Shown here: piece by piece, positions 44,021 through 55,195 of the stretch
Position numbering within the stretch: the stretch's first letter is position 1
How the letters are laid out: the number at the start of each line of letters is the position of its first letter
NCBI GenBank assembly: GCA_024364735.1
Contig: JAGFNQ010008760.1
Coordinates: 62,001-126,000 of the forward strand
Reading direction: 5' to 3'
Origin: Boesenbergia rotunda
Taxonomy: Eukaryota > Streptophyta > Magnoliopsida > Zingiberales > Zingiberaceae
Length of the DNA: 64,000 nt
The notes under the pieces: generated by a model
Told to the model about the DNA's origin: nothing
The model's database searches: none
Seen by the model: only the letters and a program-made list of their open reading frames with translations
Program-made: the position numbers and the translations under genes

Positions 44021-44083
44021 TTTAATAAAAATTTTATATTTCTTTTTATTTTGAAAAATTCTGGAAAATTTCTGGTCGTTACA

Positions 44084-44387
44084 ATATCAAATTCTACCAT
44101 CTTGAGAATTGACAGATCCATGGTGAGAGTATAATCGCCGAAATCCATTGGACATGTCTTGACTTCCTGCATGATATCCAATACCTCACATGATGGCAGA
44201 GACACTGACAGACGTTGTGATCTAAGGGTAGACAACCTACTAATCTTTCCCATAAGTAACCGTGATATAAATGAACTGGAACTACCGGTATTAACAAGCA
44301 ATTCAGCAGGATATGCATAAATGGAAATCATACCACAGAAGACCAATCCATCGGCCCACTGTGCCACCTCTCTGGTGACTGCATAAA
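44084..44387 (-). pseudogene. Gy5 aspartic protease fragment
   Basis: Continuation of Gy5 from 53163. VYAVTREVAQWADG leads to the protease centre LLVNTGSSSSFIS, where the catalytic Asp of DTG is Asn. The fragment ends at MVEFDI, where Gy1 inserted (ATATC). It belongs to a gypsy element distinct from Gy1-Gy4. Confidence 0.8.
44383..44387. repeat. Gy4 target-site duplication, left copy
   Basis: ATAAA, identical to 53163-53167. Removing Gy4 and one copy restores a readable Gy5 join apart from a TGA. Confidence 0.85.
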
Positions 44388-44700
44388 TGTAACGCCCCAA
44401 ATTTCCCTCTATAATGATGTAATAATTGAACATGCGGCTAAGAATAAAATTATGAATTTAAAGGGGGAAATTTTGAATAAAGAAGATATTAAGCACCTTC
44501 TTGATATATGGTGAATGGGTGCGATAATTATGTTTATATGCTACATTAATATTATGCTTGACATCATGCACATGAATGAATGAATAATGATATGAATATG
44601 CATGTGTATGAACTAAATGGGTAGCATTCTCTTGTTGGGCTTTGGTTACATGGGCTTGAAGAAAATAAAAAGAAAAAGAAAGCAAAAAGAAAAAGAGGTG

Positions 44701-44771
44701 TCAAGGATTGAACCTTGGACCTCAAAGAAAAACAAAGCCTTAAGAATATTCATGTAACCAATTCACCTAGC
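44701..44771 (-). promoter_or_regulatory. tRNA-like A/B-box module in Gy4 5' LTR
   Basis: The minus strand has CTAGGTGAATTGG (ten of eleven positions of the A-box TRGYNNARNNG) and 45 nt later GTTCAATCC (B-box). This is the best A-box of the set. Copy in the 3' LTR at 50455-50527. Confidence 0.55.
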
Positions 44772-45136
44772 AAGGGAGTGCTATTAAAAGAGGATGGGGA
44801 ATTGTAGATAAGTGGGAAAGAAGATGAAGAGACACAAGAAAATTGAAGAGACACCATTAAAGAGGTGCTTGCCTCTTTACTCACCATAAAAGTCATGAAG
44901 AGGAGGAAATGCCTAGGCATTTCGACCAAGAAACCTCCCCCCTTTCTCTCCACCAAACTCTTCTCCTTCCTCCTCTTCCTCACCAAAATCCTTGTGGCCC
45001 TTGCTACCATTTTCAAGTCATTCACCTCCTAGAGAAAACCGGACCAAAAGAAGAGAAGAACAAGAGGAGTGCTAGAGTTTAAGAGGTCTTTTCTTCTCCA
45101 AAACTTTGAGATCTTTTGGGAACATAAGCACAAGTG

Positions 45137-47063
45137 GTAAGACTCCCTCACCTGTAACATAATGGCTTTTTATGTGTTTTTATGATTTTTATGTTTGCTT
45201 GTGATGTTGGGTGAAAGAGAATGGAAGAAAACCTTGAGGGAAGTTTCGGCCATAAATGGGTACCACCCTTTTCTATGTCCAAAACTTAAAGGAAGAGTTC
45301 ATGAAATTGTTACTACCTTTTTGTAATGAATATATGATGGATACATGGTGTTTGAATGCCCTCCATGATGTAAAGGACTTGGAAGAATTCGGCCAAGTCA
45401 TGAAATGGATAAATGTTGATGCATGAAGTAGGCTATTGTTCTAATGATTGTTTCCTTGCTATATAAATGTTTTAGGTCAAGAAATTTTGTGGAATCCATG
45501 CTAAGGGACCCCTGTAATATTCGGCCAAGGGACCTTAAATTATGCCTTAAAACAGATTTTTATAGACCTTCATGAAGTTATGGTTAAATCAAGTGATATG
45601 CATGTGATTGGGTGTTTTATTTCATGATGGAAATAATTTATACCTTAGGGTCAGTACCTTATCTAAGTTGTTTGAGCCTAAACTCATGCTTCATTCTATG
45701 TATTGATGTTTAGAAAAATGTTACATGTACCCATATTCATGATAATCCAAGTAGAACTCTAGATCATGCCCCTAAACTAGTGTTAAATGAAGCCTAGACT
45801 ACCTTTATGCTTGTGTATGACTTAATGGTAAAATATGTTTTTGTTTACATGTTATATGAACTTTCATGCCATGTTATCTAACTGTGAATTTCGGACAAAT
45901 ACTGGGATAAAGGTTAAAAATAAGCTCAAGCACAAAACATGCACCTAAACTAGTGTTCAATGAAGTCTAGACTACCCTTGTGCTTGTATATGATTCCATG
46001 TGTAACGTATGTTTTTATTTCCAAGATTATATGACTTTTATACTATGTTATCCATGCTGTGAATTTTGGCCAATTACTAGAATAAAGGCTAAGAATAAGT
46101 TCAAGTACAATTTATGCACCTAAACTAGGGTTTAGTGAAGTCTAGACTACTAGTGTACTTGTAAATGACCTCTTATGTAATGTATGCCTTTATTCCAATG
46201 TTATGTGAGTTTGATGCTATGATATCCTTGCTATGAAGTTTCGGCCAGCATGTATTAGGATGAGAAAAGAAAGATTAAACTAACATATTGCCTTGATTAA
46301 GACAAGCATGTTATATGTATGATGTATTGATGAAATTAGCATGATGATTGCTTCGCTTACATGTGTTAAACGAAAGGTCCTTCCATGTCTTGCTATTTAT
46401 GCTAATGATTATGCTATGAAAGTATGCCTATGTTTATGAATGATTGAATGCCTATAGTACATGCAATATGAAAGAAAGAAAGAAAAAGAAAGAATGCATG
46501 TTCTATATATGAAAGTATGCTTATGATTATGAATGATTGAATGTCTATAGTATATGCAATATGAAAGAAAGAAAGGAAGAAAGGAATGCATGTTCTATAT
46601 GAAAGAAAGAAAGAATAGAAAAGAATGCATGTATGTATTTTACTTTAAAGATTGGCTTGTACCGGATCTGTAAAGATCCACGGTTCCGGACTACCGATTA
46701 TGTTGTCCCTAGGCTGAAAGATAGTAAGCCTAGAATGTAGACCCCTGTAGGTCGGGATCAGCTACCTCGCATCCTACATAGGGGTATGCGCGCAAAAGAA
46801 AGAATGTGTACAAAGCCGGGACCCCAAAGAAGATGATGTATATGATTTTAAAGTATTATTTAGTATTTTTTTTCAAAGAGCATCCTAATGTTTTGAAATG
46901 CACATGTTCTATGTTTATATGTTTTCATGTATCTTATGTGCCTTATAAATTTTATGTTATTCATGAAATGTTATATGTTTTAAAATGCATGCGACGTACG
47001 GATTTAGTGAGTAGGAAAGAGCTTACTATGTTTTATACTTATAGTTGTTTGCTTATGTTGCAG
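45137..47063 (+). other. candidate LTR-embedded intron, Gy4 5' LTR
   Basis: Donor AGTG/GTAAGACTCCCTCACCTG, acceptor TTATGTTGCAG. Branch-like GCTTACTATG at 47021 (GCTTACTAAG in the 3' LTR). Four CGGCCA motifs in [AT]TTCGGCCA context (45244, 45387, 45519, 46239). Confidence 0.5.
46470..46625. repeat. GAAA-rich repeat in Gy4 5' LTR
   Basis: AAAGAAAGAAAGAAAAAGAA tracts alternate with a near-duplicate ATGCATGTTCTATAT segment. The 3' LTR equivalent is at about 52225-52382. Confidence 0.8.
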
Positions 47064-47413
47064 ACCAACATAGAAATTTTTTAGGAATGGGCAGCTGCAG
47101 GAAGGGCTAATGTGAGTGGTGGTGACTTGACTGATCGATCCACTTTAGTGCCATCTATAGTCATAGTTCTTATTTCTAACAAGACATATGTTGCTACTTT
47201 ATTCATAATACTTGCTAGTTCTTTTGGAGTTTATTTAAGTATGGATGCTATTAGATGTTATAGGATGTTATTACTTCCTTATCATTGCACATGCTTTTAG
47301 TTATGTTTCATTTCCGCTGCAATGTTAGATTCATACGCAATGATATATGTAAGTAAGAAAAAAAAAGTTAAAGGTAATGCGCCGCTTAACGGTAAGGGGT
47401 GGGCGTTACAGTA

Positions 47414-47425
47414 TGGTATCAGAGC
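47414..47425 (+). other. Gy4 primer-binding site
   Basis: TGGTATCAGAGC exact. Confidence 0.92.
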
Positions 47426-47440
47426 AGTTTATCATCTCAC

Positions 47441-47480
47441 TACACACACATCAAGCCTACCTCCTGCCGCTTCCAAGTAA
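47441..47480 (+). promoter_or_regulatory. Gy4 conserved leader block
   Basis: CTACACACACATCAAGCCTA, then CCTCCTGCCGCTTCCAAGTA. Shared with Gy2 and Gy3 at the same distance from the PBS. Confidence 0.6.
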
Positions 47481-47932
47481 GAAATTCTATACTTGCCTTA
47501 TTTCATGTTTATGTTGATAGCTTAATTATGCAAGTATGATTCATGATATGTATGATGGAAGCATGATTTTACCTTGGATAAAACTAGGACGATACCTTAT
47601 GATGACAATGATTTAAAATGATATGTATGACGGAAGCATGATCTTACCTTACATAATTTAAGTATGTTAGCTTATGTTTACTTATGATAGGAATGTTCCT
47701 AGACTAACCATACAAGTAGATGTGATACCCTATATGGTTCTAGAACGATAAAGAATGTTTATGACTAAGTATGCAAATACAAAATTATGGAACCATGTTT
47801 TTACCTGGGAATGGAAACTTAGGGTAGTACCTTACCTTACCTTATAATGAAAAAAAGGGTTACAAATGCATGTATATACATGAAAATGATAAATGATCTG
47901 ATACTAGCTTATTGTTGTAATATGAAAACATC

Positions 47933-50104
47933 ATGGCTAGAAGAAGTACTAGAATTAATGATATCTTAGGATAGAGAGTACTCTTAGGATATGTAAATAT
48001 AAACGATACCTTACCTTACTTTATGATATCGAATACTTTAGAGTTTGATATGCGGGTAGGAATAACAATCACTTATATTAGTCTTACTTGTCTTTTATGA
48101 AGAAATGAGATTATATCATTAAAATCAATTTAGACGATGAAATGAAAAAGTAGAGTAATAATATGAATAATGAAATTGATGAAATATAAGTATTATAGTA
48201 TAATATGTAGATTGTTTATGAATGATAGTATGTTTCAAACTTTAGTAAGAGGTGTAGTATGAAGTTAGAGATAGAATTGTGATAAAGTGATGTAAGTAAG
48301 TAGTAGTTAGTTAACAAAGATGTAAGAGAGTAAAACAGGAGACTGAAGTAATAAAGAGAAAGAGAGTAGAGAAGATGAGTGAGAGTATTGTAGTAAATAG
48401 GTTTTAATTAGAAAAGCTTTTACTTGTAAATAAGGTGATTAGTGGAGAAAAGAGAATTGTAGGAATGAAATTAGGTAGAAAGATGTGAAGAAGAGAAGAG
48501 AGAGTTTGCTATTGAAGCAATGAAGTGATGTTGAAAAGCATAAGGAATAATGTGATAGAAGAAAAAAAAATTGCTGAAATAGAAGTTAGCATGATGATAA
48601 TAAAGTGGTATAAGAATGTGTCTGGAAAAAAAAGTCTAGCTTTTAATACAGAAATATAGATCTATTGAAGCAAGCAGTCTATTCAGGAAGATGGTAACGT
48701 GAATTTAAACTATAAAAAGTGATGTTGTGGTAAATTGAATGTATTTGAGGAATAGATTATTGTAAATATATTAGTAGCAGAAAACTTGAAGGTTTCTGGA
48801 TAATACTTCAAGATATATCGTAGTCTATACGAACGCAAAATGAAGTAATGAGGAATAAGTATTAATATAGTAGATTGCAGTCTGTTTGTTCAACAGAGAT
48901 TGAGTAAGGGATAAATGTATGATAAGAAGATTGTAGCATCTTGATAAAAAGATGTATAGTGGTAGTGAGAGTTAGATTAAAGATGCCAGCAAGAAGCTAG
49001 TGAAGTATTAAGCTAATGATGAGTATAGCTTGCTATTAGGGACGATAGGTAAATTGTCAGTAGAATAAAATGCCTAAGAAATAGCAAGACAAAAGACATA
49101 AGAAAGAGATTATGCAGTACAGAATAAAAAAAAAAAGAAGTTCTAATGCTTAATGGAGAGAAGAAAATAAGTGTAAGAATGTAAAAAAAATAAATAAATA
49201 ATCTAGAAAAAAAAACTAATAATAGAAGAGAAGTATAATTCAGGTAAAGATTAAATAGAAGAACATAAAGAAGTATAGAGAATATGATTAAGCATTGTAA
49301 AGTACATAAGTTGAAAACGATAAGAGTAGAATATGATGTAAAGCTCAGTAGAGTATGAGAAGGAAAGGCAGAAAGTGTTATATATATATATATATATAAA
49401 GAAGTGTTATAGAAGTAGAGTTAATAGTAGTAGTAGAATAGAGAAGTGGGAATAGGAGAATCATCGCTAACATAGTAAAAAAAAAATCGCAAAACATAGA
49501 CTATAAGACATGTGTTGATAGAGATTTTGAGAAAGTGGGAAAAAAATATTAGGATAAATGTTTTTATGGCTGGAGAAGTAAGCATTGCTGAGAATAGAGC
49601 ATCAATAGTGATGACAAAGGAATGATATGTGACATTAGTGGAAGATATAAATAAGGAGTTAAGTAGGCTAGATGAGAAAAAAAAATGATGAGGATTAATG
49701 TTGGTGAATAAGCGAATATGTTGTAGTAAAGTAGTTAAGATAAGTAAAATATATCCGAAGCGAAGACTGCGATAGGTGTGTTAAAATCAGAAGAGAGTCT
49801 TAAATACATTTGTAGAGGAATAATGTTTAGATAACAAAATGAAGTATTGATTGATCTAAGTAAAATGAATAACTAAGAGAGCATAAGTAGATCTGTAAGG
49901 GAATTAATAAACAAGAGTAGTGAGATTGTAGAGTTGAAAGAGAACATTAAAAGACAGGATAGTTATTTATAAGAAACAGCTAGAGTTGAGATGTTTAAGT
50001 TATGTTTAAAGAAGAAAAATGTGCAGTAGTGTGTAAGCAGGACTGATAGACCATACAAGAATGAATTGAGGATGATATGAAACGAGAATATCCCGAGTTG
50101 TTTT
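47933..50104 (+). pseudogene. Gy4 gag-pol relic, cytosine-poor
   Basis: A Gag start MARRSTRIND (ATG 47933) matches Gy2 and Gy3 but stops at once. Further relics are recognisable by comparison with Gy3: YLRNRL at about 48740 (before the integrase zinc domain), HLDKKMYS near 48935 (Gy3 HPGSTKMY) and EDDMKREYPELF at the end (50065-50104, chromodomain). Most sampled 60-base rows between 48100 and 50100 have one to five cytosines, while G stays common. No domain is functional. Confidence 0.7.
49379..49398. repeat. TA microsatellite
   Basis: (TA)10 within the Gy4 interior. Confidence 0.9.
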
Positions 50105-50126
50105 AAGTTCGAAGACGAACTTTTCA

Positions 50127-50140
50127 GAAGGGAGGGTGGA
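50127..50140 (+). other. Gy4 polypurine tract
   Basis: GAAGGGAGGGTGGA, one base before the 3' LTR TG at 50142. Confidence 0.8.
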
Positions 50141-50141
50141 T

Positions 50142-53100
50142 TGTAATATCTCAAATTTCCCTCTAGAACGATGTAATAATTGAACATGTGGCCAAGAATA
50201 AAATTATGAATTTAAAGGGGGAAATTTCGAATAAAGAAGATATTAAGCACCTTCTTGATATATGGTGAATGGGTGCGATAATTATGTTTATATGCTACAT
50301 TAATATTATGCTTGACATTATGCACATGAATGAATGAATAATGATATGAATATGCATGTATATGAACTAAATGGGTAGCATTCTCTTGTTGGGCTTTGGT
50401 TACATGGGCTTGAAGAAAATAAAAAGGAAAAGAAAGCAAAAAGAAAAGGAGGTGTCAAGGATTGAACCATGGACCTCAAAGGAAAGCAAAGCCTTAAGAA
50501 TATTCATGTAACCAATTCACCTAGCAAGGGAGTGCTATTAGAAGAGGATGGGGAATTGTAGATAAGTGGGAAAGAAGATGAAGAGACACAAGAAAATTGA
50601 AGAGACACCATTAAAGAGGTGCTTGCCTCTTTACTCACCATAAAAGTCATGAAGAGGAGGAAATGCCTAGGCATTTCGACCAAGAAATCTCCCCCCTTTC
50701 TCTCCACCAAACTCTTCTCCTTCCTCCTCTTCCTCACCGAAATCCTTGTGGCCCTTGCTACCATTTTCAAGTCATTCACCTCCTAGAGAAAACCGGACCA
50801 AAAGAAGAGAAGAACAAGAGGAGTGCTAGAGTTTAAGAGGTCTTTTCTTCTCCAAAACTTTGAGATCTTTTGGGAACATAAGCACAAGTGGTAAGACTCC
50901 CTCACCTGCAACATAATGGCTTTTTATGTGTTTTTATGATTTTTATATTTTCTTGTGATGTTGGGTGAAAGAGAATGGAAGAAAACCTTGAGGGAAGTTT
51001 CGGCCATAAAGGGGTACCACCCTTTTCTATGTCCAAAACTTAAAGGAAGAGTTCATGAAATTGTTACTACCTTTTTGTAATGAATATATGATGGATACAT
51101 GGTGTTTGAATGCCCTCCATGATGTAAAGGACTTGGAAGAATTCGGCCAAGTCATGAAATGGATAAATGTTGATGCATGAAGTAGGCTATTGTTCTAATG
51201 ATTGTTTCCTTGCTATATAAATGTTTTAGGCCAAGAAATTTTGTGGAATCCATGCTAAGGGACCCCTGTAACATTCGGCCAAGGGACCTTAAATTATGCC
51301 TTAAAACAGATTTTTATAGACCTTCATGAAGTTATGGTTAAATCAAGTGATATGCATGTGATTGGGTGTTTTATTTCATGATGGAAATAATTTATACCTT
51401 AGGGTTAGTACCTTATCTAAGTTGTTTGAGCCTAAACTCATGCTTCATTCTATGTATTGATGTTTAGAAAAATGTTACATGTACCCATATGCATGATAAT
51501 CCATGTAGAACTCTAGATCATGCCCCTAAACTAGTATTTAATGAAGCCTAGCCTACCTTTATGCTTGTATATGACCTTAATGGTAAAATATGTTTTTGTT
51601 TACATGTTATATGAACTTTCATTCCATGTTATCTAGCTGTGAATTTCGGACAAATACTGGGATAAGGGTTAAAAATAAGCTCAAGCACAAAACATGCACC
51701 TAAACTAGTGTTCAATGAAGTCTAGACTACCATTGTGCTTGTATATGATTCCATGTGTAACGTATGTTTTTATTTCCAAGATTATATGACTTTTATACTA
51801 TGTTATCCATGCTGTGAATTTTGGCCAATTACTAGAATAAAGGCTAAGAATAAGTTCAAGTACAATTTATGCACCTAAACTAGGGTTTAGTGAAGTCTAG
51901 ACTACCAGTGTACTTGTAAATGACCTCTTATGTAATGTATGCCTTTATTCCAATGTTATGTGAGTTTGATGCTCTGATATCCTTGCTATGAAGTTTCGGC
52001 CAGCATGTATTAGGATGAGAAAAGAATGATTAAACTAACATATTGCCTTGATTAAGACAAGCATGTTATATGTATGATGTATTGATGAAATTAGCATGAT
52101 GGTTGCTTCACTTACATGTGTTAAATGAAAGGTCCTTCCATGTCTTGCTATTTATGCTAATGATTATGCCATGAAAGTATGCCTATGTTTATGAATAATT
52201 GAATGCCTATAGTACATGCAATATGAAAGAAAGAAAGAAAAAGAAAGAATGCATGTTCTATATATGAAAGTATGCTTATGATTATGAATGATTGAATGTC
52301 TATAGTACATGCAATATGAAAGAAAGAAAGGAAGAAAGGAATGCATGTTCTATATGAATGAAAGAAAGAAAAGAAAAGAATGCATGTATGTATTTTACTT
52401 TAAAGATTGGCTTGTACCGGATTTGAAAAGATCCACGGTTCCGGACTACCGATGATGCTGTCCCTAGGCTGAAAGATAGTAAGCCATGAATGTAGACCCC
52501 TGTAGGTCGGGATTAGCTACCTCGCATCCTACATAGGGGTATCCGAGCAAAAGAAAGAATGGGTACAAACACGGGGACCCCAAAGAAGATGATGTATATG
52601 ATTTTAAAGTATTATTTAGTATGTTTTCAAAGAGCATCCTAATGTTTTGAAATGCACATGTTCTATGTTTATGTCTTCATGTATCTTATGTGCCTTATGA
52701 ATTTTATGCTATCCATGAAATGTTATATATTTTAAAATGCATGCGACGTACAGATTTAGTGAGTAGGAAAGAGCTTACTAAGTTTTATACTTATAGTTGT
52801 TTGCTTATGTTGCAGACCAACATAGAAATTTCTGAGGAATGGGTAGCTGCAGGAAGGGCTAATGTGTGTGGTGGTGACTTGACTGATCGATCCAATTTAG
52901 TGTCATCTATAGACTTAGTTCTTATTTCTAACAAGACATATGTTGCTACTTTATGCATGATACTTGCTAGTTCTTTTGGAGTTTATTTAAGTATGGATGC
53001 TATTAGATGTTATAGGATGTTATTACTTCCTTATCATTGCACATGCTTTTAGTTATGTTTCATTTCCGCTGCAATGTTAGATTCATACGCAATGATATAA

Positions 53101-53162
53101 GTAAGTAAGAAAAAAAAAGTTAAAGGTAATGCGCCGCTTAATGGTACGGGGCGGGCGTTACA
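50142..53162 (+). repeat. Gy4 3' LTR
   Basis: 3021 bp, TGTAATATCTC...GGCGTTACA, close to the 5' LTR. Module 50455-50527, candidate intron 50891-52815. No gene. Confidence 0.92.
50891..52815 (+). other. candidate LTR-embedded intron, Gy4 3' LTR
   Basis: GTAAGACTCCCTCACCTGCA donor region and TTATGTTGCAG acceptor, with GCTTACTAAG about 45 nt upstream of it. Confidence 0.45.
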
Positions 53163-53167
53163 ATAAA
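53163..53167. repeat. Gy4 target-site duplication, right copy
   Basis: ATAAA. Confidence 0.85.
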
Positions 53168-54204
53168 CTCATCCTGTCTTTGGAATTGGAGGTGACAACG
53201 CCAAAATCTGCTACGGCTGAGATACTAAAGATCCAGTAGTCTGCTGGGGCTGATATACAAAAGCCCCAACTGATTGCTGAGGCTGATAACCTGAAGCTCC
53301 AGCCGACTATTAATGCTGATAAACTGCAGGCTGGTATGCTAGGTATAGCTACTGATAATACGATCCCGCCCCAGAATACTGAGATGCCACTAGTGAGGGG
53401 TACTCATGCTCATGCATACAATAAATTTGAACTGGTATAGGAACTGCCTGCTGACATCCTGTCTGTTGCTGTCGGGATGACGTCTGAGTCGACGACCACC
53501 TCGCTGTGGCCTCTGCTGTCCTGTACGGCCTCCCTGGGGAGTAACTACTACAGACATATGCTGAGCCTTCAATGGACAACCTCGACTCTCATTACCCGGA
53601 AGCTTACAATAATAATAGATGGGGTCCTCTAGTGGACAATCTGGTTTGCTGTGGTCCCTAGATCCACAATAAAAACAATGAGCCCCACCAGTAGCTGATT
53701 TCCAGGTCTGCTGAGAACCTTGTGACGATCCTGCTGAAAACTGTCCCGACTTCTGGGGTCGAGTCTAAGGCCCAGAAGCCTCCTGCCTACTCTGACTCCT
53801 GCTACTGCGCTTCTGTCCAATAGTCTACTGTTTCTGAGTCCCTAATGAATCCTGAGTTGACTGCATTCTTTTTTTTCTTATCACCATGCAACCGATGCTG
53901 AATCATCTCTATGTGTAGAGCCCGGTCCAAAGCCTCTCGATATGAAGTTGGAGCCCATCCAGACATACGTAACTAAATATATCTAGTGAGGCCCATCCGC
54001 CAGGCGATTGAATTCTACCTCATACTCCAAAATTGAGCGATCTCCCTGGTGAAGACCAAGAAACTCCTTCCATCAGGTCGTACGAAACGCAGCAGGATAA
54101 TACTTGCCCTCAAAAGCTTCGCGAAAAGAAACCCAAGTAATTGGTCGTCCACCAATAATAGTCTTTTACATAATCCACCAAGTGACGGCCTGATCTCGAA
54201 GGTG

Positions 54205-54670
54205 ATAAGTAATCAACTCCACCTTCTCTATATCTGTGAGAGTCATATAGTTGAAGGTGCCCTCCAATGTCTCCAACCAGGCATGAGCAGCATACGGATA
54301 TGGTTCCCCATGGAACAATGTGAAACGATCCTTCACAGATGCTGCCAATAACTGAATCCAAGCTCTGTCTAGAATACATCCCGCTTGGGCAGGGGGTACC
54401 ACTGATGGCACTCCTTCACAGATGTGGTTCCCCATGGAACAATGTGAAACGATCCTTCACAGATGCTGCCAATAACTGAATCCAAGCTCTGTCTAGAATA
54501 CATCCCGCTTGGGCAGGGGGTACCACTGATGGGTAATCAACTCCACCTTCTCTATATCTGTGAGAGTCATATAGTTGAAGGTGCCCTCCAATGTCTCCAA
54601 CCAGGCATGAGCAGCATACGGATATGGTTCCCGCTTGGGCAGGGGGTACCACTGATGGCACTCCTGGGAC
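54205..54670. repeat. scrambled duplications in Gy5 gag
   Basis: Block A (54207-54305) recurs at 54535-54632. Block B (54304-54410) recurs at 54427-54531, and its end (CGCTTGGGCAGGGGGTACCA) a third time at 54633-54652. The order is A-B-B'-A'-B''. All copies are near identical and in direct orientation. Confidence 0.85.
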
Positions 54671-54931
54671 TGCCAACGGTGGCAATGATGGACCTGCCTC
54701 TGATGGTACTACTGGAACTGCTGTCGAATAAGGAGGAGGTACTCTCAGTGGTGGAGGTCTCAGCTCACCCAAAAGGTCCTGGTGAGTTGATCCCCGACCA
54801 GTCGGCTCCACCACCCTGGTGGGCCTCTCAACCTCTTGACTCGAGTCTCTCTCAGCCTCCTCTAGCCTCCCCCATGATCGTCGTCCATGACCACGAGCAC
54901 GGGGTGGAGACAACTCAATACGATGAGGCAT

Positions 54932-55178
54932 ACCTGTTAACAAAATCAACACGCATTACTTAGATATAATTTTATCAAAATTTAAAACCAACTTACTTCT
55001 TATTTGCTGGGAGAGATCTCGTCGTTGCCAAGTCCTAAAACACAACCATGTCAAGAAAATGTCTCCACAAAAATATACAAATCCGTAAAATATTGTTAGA
55101 CCTCGTAAAACAACTCCGTAAACCTACAGACACCAAATTACATCGGGCAGCATGCTTCCTCTGGCCTACGTAAACTTC
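54932..55178 (-). other. Gy5 leader
   Basis: Short untranslated region between PBS and gag; nothing recognisable. Confidence 0.6.
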
Positions 55179-55190
55179 GCTCTGATACCA
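55179..55190 (-). other. Gy5 primer-binding site
   Basis: The minus strand reads TGGTATCAGAGC exactly. Confidence 0.9.
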
Positions 55191-55195
55191 AAAAT

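Larger units (their letters stand above)
1067..44083 (-). mobile_element. Gy1: gypsy chromovirus-type element, split by nested insertions
   Basis: Minus-strand order is 5' LTR (44083 down to 43078, 34765-34391, 33538-33133, 4480-4443), primer-binding site, gag, protease, RT and RNase H, cut at 1066 by Si1. The LTR starts TGTAACG and ends GTTACA. The pieces line up after removal of Co1, Rp1 and Si2, each of which has its own TSD. Integrase and 3' LTR are not in the window. The right flank ATATC (44084-44088) is the expected TSD; its partner is outside. Gy1 sits inside the Gy5 protease. Confidence 0.8.
43078..44083 (-). repeat. Gy1 5' LTR, outer part (U3)
   Basis: Minus strand: starts TGTAACGACCAG at 44083, tRNA-like module 43965-44020 (B-box GTTCGATCC), TATATAAAGG (43856-43863), CT-rich exon, donor 43672. 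A block at 43190-43320 (ATGCGTGCATCCC, GGTAGCTAGCC) is shared with the Gy2-Gy4 LTRs. No gene. Confidence 0.8.
44388..47410 (+). repeat. Gy4 5' LTR
   Basis: 3023 bp, TGTAACGCCCC...GGCGTTACA. tRNA-like module 44701-44771, TATA-like CCATAAAAG at 44884-44892, candidate intron 45137-47063, GAAA repeats 46470-46625, conserved block 46650-46800. Apparent short proteins inside are not supported. Confidence 0.92.
44388..53162 (+). mobile_element. Gy4: non-autonomous gypsy element with decayed interior
   Basis: 8775 bp with perfect TSD, LTRs 44388-47410 and 50142-53162, exact PBS and a PPT. The 2.7-kb interior holds only relics of a chromovirus gag-pol. The LTR plan matches Gy2 and Gy3. Confidence 0.92.
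53163..54931 (-). pseudogene. Gy5 Gag with zinc knuckle
   Basis: The ATG at 54931 starts MPHRIELSPPRARGHGRRSW. The capsid part includes AWIQLLAASVKDRFTLFHGE, EGTFNYMTLTDIEKVELITY and HLRDQAVTWW (retrotransposon gag). The knuckle CFYCGSRDHSKPDC is complete at 53636-53677, followed by CKLPGNESRGC. The frame has several stops, and the region 54205-54670 is scrambled by duplications. Gag of a different gypsy lineage from Gy1-Gy4; it continues beyond Gy4 at 44387. Confidence 0.82.
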
